Assembly (NCBI GenBank): GCA_039090855.1
Contig: CM077034.1
Location: 229,016,505-229,080,504 of the forward strand
Reading direction: 5' to 3'
DNA length: 64,000 bases
From: Macrothele yani
Lineage: Eukaryota; Arthropoda; Arachnida; Araneae; Macrothelidae
Below the pieces are notes generated by a model. It searched no databases. It saw nothing but the letters and a program-made list of their open reading frames with translations, and was not told the origin of the DNA. The position numbers and the translations under genes are program-made. Position 1 is the first letter of the stretch. Each line of letters begins with the position of its first letter. Positions 34,701-45,179 of the stretch are shown in pieces.

Positions 34701-37700
34701 GAGCGTCGCGTAACCGTCAAAACGCAGAAGGGTGTCGAACAGCGGCGTGAGCGTCACGAAACGGTCAAAACGCAGAAGGGTGTCGAACAGCGGCGTGAGC
34801 GTCACGTAACCGTCAAAACGCAGAAGGGTGTCGAACAGCGGCATGAGCGTTGCGTAACGGTCAAAACGCAGAAGGGTGTCGAGCAGCGGCGTGAGCGTCG
34901 CGTAACGGTCAAAACGCAGAAGGGTGTCGAACAGCGGCGTGAGCGTCGCGAAACGGTCAAAACGCCGAAGAGTGTCGAACAGCGGTGTGAGCGTCGCGTA
35001 ACGGTCAAAACGCAGAAGGGTGTCGAAAAGCGGTGTGAGCTTCGCATAACGGTCAAAACGCAGAAGGGTGTCGAACAGCGGTGTGAGCGTCGCGAAACGG
35101 TCAAAACGCAGAAGGGTGTCGAACAGCGGCATGAGCGTTGCGTAACGGTCAAAACGCAGAAGGGTGTCGAACAGCGGCGTGAGCGTCACGAAACGGTCAA
35201 AACGCAGAAGGGTGTCGAACAGCGGCGTGAGCGTCACGTAACCGTCAAAACGAAGAAGGGTGTCGAACAGCGGCGTGAGCGTCGCGTAACGATCAAAACG
35301 CAGAAGGTTGTCGAACAGCGGTGTGAGCGTCGCGAAACGGTCAAAACGCAGAAGGGTGTCGAACAGCGGCGTGAGCGTCGCGTAACGATCAAAACGCAGA
35401 AGGTTGTCGAACAGCGGTGTGAGCGTCGCGAAACGGTCAAAACGCAGAAGGGTGTCGAACAGCGGCGTGAGCGTCGCGTAACCGTCAAAACGCAGAAGGG
35501 TGTCGAACAGCGGCGTGAGCGTCGCGTAACCGTCAAAACGCAGAAGGGTGTCGAACAGCGGCATGAGCGTTGCGTAACGGTCAAAACGCAGAAGGGTGTC
35601 GAGCAGCGGCGTGAGCGTCGCGTAACCGTCAAAACGCAGAAGGGTGTCGAACAGCGGCGTGAGCCTCGCGTAACCGTCAAAACGCAGAAGGGTGTCGAAC
35701 AGCGGCGTGAGCGTCACGAAACGGTCAAAACGCAGAAGGGTGTCGAACAGCGGCGTGAGCGTCACGTAACCGTCAAAACGAAGAAGGGTGTCGAACAGCG
35801 GCGTGAGCGTCGCGTAACGATCAAAACGCAGAAGGTTGTCGAACAGCGGTGTGAGCGTCGCGAAACGGTCAAAACGCAGAAGAGTGTCGAACAGCGGCGT
35901 GAGCGTCGCGTAACCGTCAAAACGCAGAAGGGTGTCGAACAGCGGCATGAGCGTTGCGTAACGGTCAAAACGCAGAAGGGTGTCGAGCAGCGGCGTGAGC
36001 GTCGCGTAACCGTCAAAACGCAGAAGGGTGTCGAACAGCGGCGTGAGCGTCACGAAACGGTCAAAACGCAGAAGGGTGTCGAACAGCGGCGTGAGCGTCA
36101 CGTAACCGTCAAAACGCAGAAGGGTGTCGAACAGCGGCGTGAGCGTCGCGCAACGGTCAAAACGCAGAAGGGTGTCGAACAGCGGCGTGAGCGTCACGAA
36201 ACGGTCAAAACGCAGAAGGGTGTCGAACAGCGGCGTGAGCGTCACGTAACCGTCAAAACGAAGAAGGGTGTCGAACAGCGGCGTGAGCGTCGCGTAACGA
36301 TCAAAACGCAGAAGGTTGTCGAACAGCGGTGTGAGCGTCGCGAAACGGTCAAAACGCAGAAGGGTGTCGAACAGCGGCGTGAGCGTCGCGTAACCGTCAA
36401 AACGCAGAAGGGTGTCGAACAGCGGCATGAGCGTTGCGTAACGGTCAAAACGCAGAAGGGTGTCGAGCAGCGGCGTGAGCGTCGCGTAACCGTCAAAACG
36501 CAGAAGGGTGTCGAACAGCGGCGTGAGCGTCACGAAACGGTCAAAACGCAGAAGGGTGTCGAACAGCGGCGTGAGCGTCACGTAACCGTCAAAACGCAGA
36601 AGGGTGTCGAACAGCGGCATGAGCGTTGCGTAACGGTCAAAACGCAGAAGGGTGTCGAGCAGCGGCGTGAGCGTCGCGTAACGGTCAAAACGCAGAAGGG
36701 TGTCGAACAGCGGCGTGAGCGTCGCGAAACGGTCAAAACGCCGAAGAGTGTCGAACAGCGGTGTGAGCGTCGCGTAACGGTCAAAACGCAGAAGGGTGTC
36801 GAAAAGCGGTGTGAGCTTCGCATAACGGTCAAAACGCAGAAGGGTGTCGAACAGCGGTGTGAGCGTCGCGAAACGGTCAAAACGCAGAAGGGTGTCGAAC
36901 AGCGGCATGAGCGTTGCGTAACGGTCAAAACGCAGAAGGGTGTCGAACAGCGGCGTGAGCGTCACGAAACGGTCAAAACGCAGAAGGGTGTCGAACAGCG
37001 GCGTGAGCGTCACGTAACCGTCAAAACGAAGAAGGGTGTCGAACAGCGGCGTGAGCGTCGCGTAACGATCAAAACGCAGAAGGTTGTCGAACAGCGGTGT
37101 GAGCGTCGCGAAACGGTCAAAACGCAGAAGGGTGTCGAACAGCGGCGTGAGCGTCGCGTAACGATCAAAACGCAGAAGGTTGTCGAACAGCGGTGTGAGC
37201 GTCGCGAAACGGTCAAAACGCAGAAGGGTGTCGAACAGCGGCGTGAGCGTCGCGTAACCGTCAAAACGCAGAAGGGTGTCGAACAGCGGCGTGAGCGTCG
37301 CGTAACCGTCAAAACGCAGAAGGGTGTCGAACAGCGGTGTGAGCGTCGCGAAACGGTCAAAACGCAGAAGGGTGTCGAACAGCGGCATGAGCGTTGCGTA
37401 ACGGTCAAAACGCAGAAGGGTGTCGAACAGCGGCGTGAGCGTCACGAAACGGTCAAAACGCAGAAGGGTGTCGAACAGCGGCGTGAGCGTCACGTAACCG
37501 TCAAAACGAAGAAGGGTGTCGAACAGCGGCGTGAGCGTCGCGTAACGATCAAAACGCAGAAGGTTGTCGAACAGCGGTGTGAGCGTCGCGAAACGGTCAA
37601 AACGCAGAAGGGTGTCGAACAGCGGCGTGAGCGTCGCGTAACGATCAAAACGCAGAAGGTTGTCGAACAGCGGTGTGAGCGTCGCGAAACGGTCAAAACG

Positions 37701-40120
37701 CAGAAGGGTGTCGAACAGCGGCGTGAGCGTCGCGTAACCGTCAAAACGCAGAAGGGTGTCGAACAGCGGCGTGAGCGTCGCGTAACCGTCAAAACGCAGA
37801 AGGGTGTCGAACAGCGGCGTGAGCGTCGCGTAACCGTCAAAACGCAGAAGGGTGTCGAACAGCGGCGTGAGCGTCGCGTAACCGTCAAAACGCAGAAGGG
37901 TGTCGAACAGCGGCGTGAGCGTCGCGTAACCGTCAAAACGCAGAAGGGTGTCGAACAGCGGCGTGAGCGTCGCGTAACCGTCAAAACGCAGAAGGGTGTC
38001 GAACAGCGGCATGAGCGTTGCGTAACGGTCAAAACGCAGAAGGGTGTCGAGCAGCGGCGTGAGCGTCGCGTAACCGTCAAAACGCAGAAGGGTGTCGAAC
38101 AGCGGCGTGAGCGTCGCGTAACCGTCAAAACGCAGAAGGGTGTCGAACAGCGGCGTGAGCGTCGCGTAACCGTCAAAACGCAGAAGGGTGTCGAACAGCG
38201 GCGTGAGCGTCGCGTAACCGTCAAAACGCAGAAGGGTGTCGAACAGCGGCGTGAGCGTCGCGTAACCGTCAAAACGCAGAAGGGTGTCGAACAGCGGCAT
38301 GAGCGTTGCGTAACGGTCAAAACGCAGAAGGGTGTCGAGCAGCGGCGTGAGCGTCGCGTAACGGTCAAAACGCAGAAGGGTGTCGAACAGCGGCGTGAGC
38401 GTCGCGTAACCGTCAAAACGCAGAAGGGTGTCGAACAGCGGCGTGAGCGTCGCGTAACGATCAAAACGCAGAAGGTTGTCGAACAGCGGTGTGAGCGTCG
38501 CGAAACGGTCAAAACGCAGAAGGGTGTCGAACAGCGGCGTGAGCGTCGCGTAACCGTCAAAACGCAGAAGGGTGTCGAACAGCGGCGTGAGCGTCGCGTA
38601 ACCGTCAAAACGCAGAAGGGTGTCGAACAGCGGTGTGAGCGTCGCGAAACGGTCAAAACGCAGAAGGGTGTCGAACAGCGGCATGAGCGTTGCGTAACGG
38701 TCAAAACGCAGAAGGGTGTCGAACAGCGGCGTGAGCGTCACGAAACGGTCAAAACGCAGAAGGGTGTCGAACAGCGGCGTGAGCGTCACGTAACCGTCAA
38801 AACGAAGAAGGGTGTCGAACAGCGGCGTGAGCGTCGCGTAACGATCAAAACGCAGAAGGTTGTCGAACAGCGGTGTGAGCGTCGCGAAACGGTCAAAACG
38901 CAGAAGGGTGTCGAACAGCGGCGTGAGCGTCGCGTAACGATCAAAACGCAGAAGGTTGTCGAACAGCGGTGTGAGCGTCGCGAAACGGTCAAAACGCAGA
39001 AGGGTGTCGAACAGCGGCGTGAGCGTCGCGTAACCGTCAAAACGCAGAAGGGTGTCGAACAGCGGCGTGAGCGTCGCGTAACCGTCAAAACGCAGAAGGG
39101 TGTCGAACAGCGGCGTGAGCGTCGCGTAACCGTCAAAACGCAGAAGGGTGTCGAACAGCGGCATGAGCGTTGCGTAACGGTCAAAACGCAGAAGGGTGTC
39201 GAGCAGCGGCGTGAGCGTCGCGTAACCGTCAAAACGCAGAAGGGTGTCGAACAGCGGCGTGAGCGTCGCGTAACCGTCAAAACGCAGAAGGGTGTCGAAC
39301 AGCGGCGTGAGCGTCGCGTAACCGTCAAAACGCAGAAGGGTGTCGAACAGCGGCGTGAGCGTCGCGTAACCGTCAAAACGCAGAAGGGTGTCGAACAGCG
39401 GCGTGAGCGTCGCGTAACCGTCAAAACGCAGAAGGGTGTCGAACAGCGGCATGAGCGTTGCGTAACGGTCAAAACGCAGAAGGGTGTCGAGCAGCGGCGT
39501 GAGCGTCGCGTAACGGTCAAAACGCAGAAGGGTGTCGAGCAGCGGCGTGAGCGTCGCGTAACCGTCAAAACGCAGAAGGGTGTCGAACAGCGGCATGAGC
39601 GTTGCGTAACGGTCAAAACGCAGAAGGGTGTCGAGCAGCGGCGTGAGCGTCGCGTAACCGTCAAAACGCAGAAGGGTGTCGAACAGCGGCGTGAGCGTCG
39701 CGTAACCGTCAAAACGCAGAAGGGTGTCGAACAGCGGCGTGAGCGTCGCGTAACCGTCAAAACGCAGAAGGGTGTCGAACAGCGGCGTGAGCGTTGCGTA
39801 ACGGTCAAAACGCAGAAGGGTGTCGAGCAGCGGCGTGAGCGTCGCGTAACCGTCAAAACGCAGAAGGGTGTCGAACAGCGGCATGAGCGTTGCGTAACGG
39901 TCAAAACGCAGAAGGGTGTCGAGCAGCGGCGTGAGTGTCGCGTAACGGTCAAAACGCAGAAGGGTGTCGAACAGCGGCGTGAGCGTCGCGAAACGGTCAA
40001 AACGCCGAAGAGTGTCGAACAGCGGTGTGAGCGTCGCGTAACGGTCAAAACGCAGAAGGGTGTCGAAAAGCGGTGTGAGCTTCGCATAACAGTCAAAACG
40101 CAGAAGGGTGTCGAACAGCG
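28702..40120 (+). repeat. 48-bp tandem array, about 238 copies, inside mariner-B
   Basis: The unit reads GAGCGTCGCGTAACGGTC then AAAACGCAGAAGGGTGTCG then AACAGCGGCGT. It starts at the mariner sequence GCGAGCGTCGCGTAACC and ends by joining AACAGCGATACGCAGTAAAG, where the transposase (QRYAVKFCVKL) continues. The array therefore grew within the 5' coding region. On the plus strand the unit translates as 16 residues including VKTQKGVEQR in the transposase frame. Length changes occur at about 29,433 (+1), 30,647 (-1) and 34,476 (-1). Each unit holds 7-8 CpG dinucleotides. Long open frames on the minus strand arise because 48 is divisible by three; I do not treat them as genes. Confidence 0.95.
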
Positions 40121-41083
40121 ATACGCAGTAAAGTTTTGTGTTAAACTTGAAAACTCCGCAACCGAGACGCTTGCTATGATACAGAAAGCCTACGGGAAGG
40201 ATGCGTTATCGAAAGCACAAGTGCTTCGGTGGCACGAAACGTTCACAGGGGAAGAGAGAGCGTCGAGAATGAGCCACACCCAAGGTGCCCTTCAACGTCT
40301 CACACTTCGGACAATGTGGAAAAGGTGAAAGTGGTTTTGTATTCTGACCGACGTCTGAGTGTTAGATTGGTAGCAGAGCACGTGGGACTCGCGAAATCCA
40401 TCGTGCACGAAATCATCCCGCAAGAATTGCACATGCACAAAGTTCGCACCAAATTGGTTCCTAGGGTTTTGACCAACGAACAGAGGAACAACCGTGTGTC
40501 GATTTCTTGTGAGCTTGTGGACTGTGTGAGGAGTGAACCTGTTTTTTTTGGAGAAAGTGATAACAGGTGATGAAACGTGGGTCTTTGAGTGTGACCTGGA
40601 GACGAAAAGACAGAGCTCAGGGTGGCACACTCCCGAGTCTCCTCGACCAAAGAAGGTTCGAATGTGCAAATCGAAGATGAAATCGATGCTCGTTGTCTTC
40701 TTTCACTGTAAAGATGTTGTCCATAAGGAGTTCAAACCACCCGGACAAACGGTCAACACTGCATTTTTCGCGGAAGTGCTTCTACGACTGAAGAACAGAG
40801 TGGACCGCATCCGCCCGGGGATCACCAAGACTTGGATTCTTCACCACGATAATGCGGCGAGCCATTCGTCACCGAGAGTTTCTGGAAAAACACAACGTGG
40901 CAAAGCTGCTCCCTACAGCCCGGACTTTGCCCCGGCTGACTTCTTTTGTTTCCCCGGCTCAAATCCAGTCTGAAAGGACATCGTTTTGGGACTGTTGCCG
41001 CGACCAGTGCTTTGAAAGTGATCCCGGTTCCAGACTTCCAGACAAGCTACGCGGCGTGGCAGAACCGCTGGTAGTGGTGTATT

Positions 41084-42570
41084 TATATATATCGTTGTTC
41101 AATTTTCGCCAATTTGCGATGAACATACTTATTACGTGGCTACGATATTTTAATTTCATTGACATTAAATGCCTGTAAATACTGTTTCACACGTTATGCA
41201 AGTCCAGCATATCGGGAGACTACAAAAGGACGTAAACATAGTATTGGCAATTGAAATTAAGAAAAATAATAATAAGTATCTGTACTTACAATATTCATAG
41301 TGGCTGTCGGGGCTTCATATGTACATCATCAAAGAATGTGAATTTTTTCCCAATTGTGAAGTTAAAATTCATGATATTGTAAAATCTGCACCAGATAAAA
41401 TTAAACTAGATGAATTATTTACAATGCAAAAAAATCCTTTATTGATTAAATTTAATTTAAAGGATTTTTTTGCATTATAAATAATTCATATATATAATAA
41501 TTCATTTTTTCCCAATTGTGAAGTTAAAATTCATGATATTGTAAAATCTGCACCAGATAAAATTAAACTAGATGAATTATTTACAATGCAAAAAAATCCT
41601 TTATCGATTAAATTTAATTTAAAGGATTTTTTTGCATTGTAAATAATTCATATATATAATAATTCATTTTTTCCCAATTGTGAAGTTAAAATTCATGATA
41701 TTGTAAAATCTGCACCAGATAAAATTAAACTAGATGAATTATTTACAATGCAAAAAAATCCTTTATCGATTAAATTTAATTTAAAGGATTTTTTTGCATT
41801 GTAAATAATTCATATATATAATAATTCATTTTTTCCCCAATTGTGAAGTTAAAATTCATGATATTGTAAAATCTGCACCAGATAAAATTAAACTAGATTA
41901 ATTATTTACAATGCAAAAAAATCCTTTATCAATTAAATTTAATTTAAAGGATTTTTTTTTGCATTGTAAATAATTCATATATATAATAATTCATTTTTTC
42001 CCAATTGTGAAGTTAAAATTCATGATATTGTAAAATCTGCACCAGATAAAATTAAACTAGATGAATTATTTACAATGCAAAAAAATCCTTTATCGATTAA
42101 ATTTAATTTAAAGGATTTTTTTTGCATTGTAAATAATTCATATATATAATAATTCATTTTTTCCCCAATTGTGAAGTTAAAATTCATGATATTGTAAAAT
42201 CTGCACCAGATAAAATTAAACTAGATGAATTATTTACAATGCAAAAAAATCCTTTAAATTAAATTTAATCGATAAAGGATTTTTTTTTGCATTGTAAATA
42301 ATTCATCTAGTTTAATTTTATCTGGTGCAGATTTTACAATATCATGAATTTTAACTTCACAATTGGGAAAAAATTCACATTCTTTGATGATGTACATGTG
42401 AAGCCCCGACAGCCACTATGAATATTGTAAGTACAGATACTTATTATTATTTTTCTTAATTTCAATTGCCAATACTATGTTTACGTCCTTTTGCAGTCTC
42501 CCGATATGCTGGACTTGCATAACGTGTGAAACAGTATTTACAGGCATTTAATGTCAATGAAATTAAAAAA
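41084..42570. mobile_element. Foldback-type insertion in mariner-B with 11-bp duplication
   Basis: AGTGGTGTATT occurs at 41,073-41,083 and again at 42,571-42,581, flanking this block, and mariner coding continues across it. Within the block, 41,147-41,480 and 42,240-42,567 are inverted copies of about 330 bp (AATTTCATTGACATTAAATG left, its reverse complement right). About 62 bp at the left end lie outside the inverted arms. The interior holds 162-bp tandem repeats. The right end finishes in ATTAAAAAA, so retroposition of a rearranged RNA is an alternative to a DNA foldback element. Confidence 0.75.
41349..42290. repeat. 162-164 bp tandem array, about 6 copies, each with a hairpin
   Basis: CAATTGTGAAGTTAAAATTC recurs at 41,351, 41,513, 41,675, 41,838, 42,002 and 42,166. 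Each unit contains a stem of about 31 bp: ATGAATTATTTACAATGC and AAAAAAATCCTTTA on one side, their complements on the other, around a TTAAATTTAA-rich loop. The last unit turns over near 42,260 into the inverted right arm. Length differences are in homopolymers only. Confidence 0.9.
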
Positions 42571-42687
42571 AGTGGTGTATTGATGTTCAAGGATGTTATT
42601 TTTCGACGAATTTTAATGTCATGCAAGTATAACTTTAATTAAACATCTGTTATTGAATGAGTCTCATTACTTTCCGGACAGACCTTG

Positions 42688-42934
42688 TATATTTATGGAT
42701 ATATGCATGCATGGTGCCGAAATAGATAATACTGGTTTATGACTTGGTGACATCCGTGAGTGCAGATTGTTGTATGCTGATGACACTGTCCTGTTGGCAG
42801 ACAGCAAAAGTGAGTTGCAGAGTATGTTGACTCGGATGCACAAAGTTTGCATGAAACTCAAACTGAGTATAAAAAAGGGAAAAACCAAAGGTATGGTTTT
42901 TGAGAGAGGAACTGGTAGTACTGAATATAATATA
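42688..42934 (+). pseudogene. LINE RT fragment with YADD motif, between mariner-B and Tc1-B
   Basis: Reads IFMDICMHGAEIDNTGL, then CRLLYADDTVLLADSKSE (catalytic YADD), LKLSIKKGKTKGMVFERG and TGSTEYN, with small frame breaks. It ends at the TA where Tc1-B is inserted. Confidence 0.85.
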
Positions 42935-44118
42935 CACTGAGGAGCAATTAAATTAGAGATACCTGTCTAGTAAACTTTGTCTTCGCCCTGATGACGGCGG
43001 CGATTCGTCTCGGCATGGACTCGACAAGACACCGGAAGTGTTGGGAAGCCATACGGATCCACGACCCCTCAAGAAGCTCCCACAGCTCACGAAGATTTCA
43101 TGGAGGGGGGTCATCTCTCTCGATGGCATCCCAGATATGCTGAGATCAGGTGACCTAGCTGGCCAACAAGGGAGCGAGGTCACGTCGGTGGAGTGTTCAT
43201 CCAACCATTCGGATACAATTCGGGAGCTGCATTGTCTTGTTGCAGGATGAGGTCCCCAGTGGGATGTTGAAGACGCACAAACGGGAGCAAATGGTCGTCC
43301 AGGATATCCCGGTAACGTTGACCTGTGAGGGACGATGTTACACGTACCAGGGGTTCCATTTCAGTCCACGTAAACAGTCCCCAGACGATAATGCCACCCC
43401 AACCAGCTTGAAGAGTACCCTGCTGGCAAGAAGGATCCATCGCTTCATGTGGTTTGCGCCGTACTCGTATCCTGCCATCTGCATGTACCAACGTGAATCT
43501 CGACTCATCAGTCCAGGCAACATTTTCCCACATGTCTAGGGTCCAGTGGCGATGTTCCCGCGCCCATGCTAATCTTTGCACCCTGTGATGTGCGGTCAGC
43601 AGCGGTACCCTCGTGGGACGATGGCTTCTGTACCCCACAGCGAGGAGATGGTTCTGGATGGTGTGGCTGCTTACACGTTTTTGTGAACCAGCGTTAAATT
43701 GCCGAGTGATTTCATGCACTGTGGCCCGTCTATCCGCTGTTACAATGCGAGCTAGCCGACGATGACCCCGCTCATCCACACGCTGTTGTCCACGGCAGTT
43801 GGCCCTTGCAGGGATGGTTTTACGGGATTCGATGTACTCACGGTGCACCCATGACACTGCGGCTTGTGAAAATCCCAGTGCCTGCACGACTTCCGAGATG
43901 GAGTGACCCATTCATCAGGCCCCGACAATTTGCCCACGATCAAATGCGCTTAGATCCTTCGTCTTACCCATACTGTGTCCGACTCTTACTGATTCCCGTC
44001 ACATCACTCCTTATATTGTCGGATCGCTGCATACGTCATGTCGTTTCCGTTTACAGGGCCGCCCACAGTGCCACATCTACATAACGCCAGCTGTCTCTAA
44101 TTCAATTGCTCTTCAGTG
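42935..44118 (-). mobile_element. Tc1-B: full-length Tc1-like element, minus orientation
   Basis: The left end reads CACTGAGGAGCAATTAAA and the reverse complement of the right end reads CACTGAAGAGCAATTGAA. TA is present on both sides (42,933-42,934 and 44,119-44,120). At 1,184 bp it is short for the superfamily. It belongs to the same family as Tc1-C but has a single-copy 3' end, so it serves as the unexpanded reference for the 192-bp array. Confidence 0.9.
43100..43975 (-). pseudogene. Tc1-like transposase (Tc1-B), lacking the catalytic glutamate
   Basis: On the minus strand: MGKTKDLSAFDRGQ at about 43,970, a frame break, then MGHSISEVVQALGFSQAAVS, HREYIESRKTIPARANCRGQ, ERGHRRLARIVTADRRATVH and RPTRVPLLTAHHRVQRLAW. 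The first catalytic block is NVAWTDESRFTLVHADGRIR. GGIIVWGLFTW and HPTGDLILQQDNAAPE (second D) follow. After DNAAP a small lesion shifts the frame. In SPDLS...IWDAIERDD the PIEH residues with the third catalytic acid are missing. Tc1-C shares both lesions. The element must have been mobilised by transposase from another copy. Confidence 0.85.
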
Positions 44119-44775
44119 TAAGTCTAAATGGCACATTTATGGACCAGATGAGTGAGTTTGTGTATTTAGGAAGCATGTTTGACAGAGAGAACAAATTGGA
44201 TGGTGAAATCAGTAGGGGAGTGAATTCTTCAATGAAAGTCATGGCTGCTTTGGGAGGTTTTAAAAGGAATGATGGGTTCTCAAGAGAGTCCTGAATGGCT
44301 GTGTATGAAAGTATAATTGTTCCTACTTTGATTTATGGCAGTGAAGCCTGGGTACTACACAAGAGACATACGAGCATTTCGTGTGCGGGAGAGATGCAGT
44401 ACTTACGGGGGGGGGTTGTGGCAAGAGTCGCTCTGATCATGTGAGGAGTGAAGATGTGTTGTGTGATGTGAAGCAAAATGTTGTTAGCAAGGTGGAGATT
44501 AATATGTATCGGTGGTTTGGCCATGTTGAAAGAATGAGTGATGAGGTGCTCGCTAAGAAAAAAATTTCAGCCCAAGTGGCAAAAAAAAAAAGGTAGAGGA
44601 AGGCCAAAGAAATCATGGGAGGGTCAGACTGAGGAATGCCTGCATGTGAAAAAGATTATGAGTATGAAGTATAGAAGATCTCGCGTACGTCGTGTGATGG
44701 ATGTCAGTGAAGTTCGAGCCGTGCGCCAAGACTGCTGTAAATGGAGATGTTCGAAATGGCAACAATAAGTAAATA
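44119..44775 (+). pseudogene. LINE C-terminal fragment downstream of Tc1-B
   Basis: Reads VSLNGTFMDQMSEFVYLGSM, FDRENKLDGEISRGVNSSMK, then a stop in FSRES*MAVYE, IIVPTLIYGSEAWVL, WFGHVERMSDEVLAKKK, GRGRPKKSWEGQTEECLHVK and VRQDCCKWR, with frameshifts. It terminates in AATAAGTAAATA, where a pogo-like TIR begins. Confidence 0.85.
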
Positions 44776-44965
44776 CAGTAAAACCTCGAAAATCCGGCAC
44801 CCGGAAAACCGGCAACTTCAGAAATCTGGCACTTTTCTGATTTCGTTTCCATGAGAACATCCGATGTTTGCCCAATAACCATGGGAATAACCTGATGTAC
44901 CGTCTCAACAACACATCGCGAGATCATCCGATCTCAGCGTGCGAATTAGAGTGCTCCAAACAAAA
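44776..44965 (+). mobile_element. pogo/Tigger-like transposon end (truncated)
   Basis: CAGTAAAACCTCGAAAATCC followed by GGCACCCGGAAAACCGGCAA is the terminal inverted repeat type of pogo/Tigger elements. It is preceded by TA, the expected target. The opposite TIR was not found nearby and there is no transposase, so this is one end of a truncated or deleted element inserted in the LINE 3' region. Confidence 0.65.
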
Positions 44966-45179
44966 CTTTTTTTTTTTTTTTCAAAACCATGCTCCCTAGC
45001 CATTTTCCCATTTTTACAGCCTATATGAGATCTCACAAAAAATTTGAGTGGAATCGGAGCATTTTAAGCCTTGCCGCCAGTTTTTGTCACTAATTTCCCA
45101 AAATGTCCGCACTCCGTAAATGGGCTTTGACAGGTAGAAATGAAACAAAAATGAAAATTAGTAAATTATAATTGTTTAT
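44966..45179. repeat. Unassigned sequence, partly included in a 392-bp duplication
   Basis: CGGAGCATTTTAAGCCTTGC starts at 45,055 and again at 45,447, so a 392-bp block (45,055-45,446), including the start of the minus-oriented tRNA-headed unit, is directly duplicated. The first 90 bp contain a T run and no recognised motif. Confidence 0.7.

Larger units (their letters stand above)
40103..42620 (+). pseudogene. Mariner-B transposase, frameshifted and split by a foldback insertion
   Basis: Continues from the last 48-bp unit: VEQRYAVKFCVKLENSATET then LAMIQKAYGKDALSKAQVLR (HTH). A frameshift occurs at about 40,240, then GRESVENEPHPRCPSTSHTS and LVAEHVGLAKSIVHEIIPQE. A further frameshift near 40,530 precedes VITGDETWVFECDLETKRQS (first catalytic D), FHCKDVVHKEFKPPGQ, ILHHDNAASHSS (second D), and YSPDFAPADFF with the third catalytic D retained. 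The frame breaks again and reaches WQNRW at 41,068. The foldback element then intervenes, and the C-terminal CIDVQGCYFS follows at about 42,577. The catalytic triad is intact but the frame is not. Confidence 0.85.
28527..42687 (+). mobile_element. Mariner-B: mariner element enlarged to 14.2 kb
   Basis: The left TIR reads CAAGGTTTGTCCGAAAAGTA after TA at 28,525-28,526. The reverse complement of the right end reads CAAGGTCTGTCCGGAAAGTA, before TA at 42,688-42,689. It sits in a LINE, between the codons for WLLN and IFMD. A normal mariner is about 1.3 kb. The extra length comes from an 11.4-kb array of 48-bp units at the start of the coding region and a 1.5-kb foldback insertion near its end. This mariner differs from mariner-A and mariner-C in both TIR and protein. 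Confidence 0.9.
21490..44775 (+). mobile_element. One LINE fragment split into four pieces by three DNA transposons
   Basis: The pieces at about 21,490-21,621, 28,378-28,526, 42,688-42,934 and 44,119-44,775 read in order as one 5'-truncated LINE of the family at 14.5 kb. In order: VGKKVIAAFIDLE...LLWKVLNKY | ITGNLLNSVKAMYAGSRACV...SSWLLN | IFMDICMHGAEIDN...YADD...TGSTEYN | VSLNGTFMDQMSEFVYLGSM to the C-terminus. Each break is at a TA flanking a Tc1/mariner TIR. The LINE is about 1.2 kb but now spans 23 kb. Several stops make it a pseudogene. Confidence 0.85.

Noticed and set aside
41349..42290. CRISPR-like array because of regular palindromic repeats
   Set aside because: Repeats are 162 bp without unique spacers and sit in a foldback element in a eukaryotic transposon.
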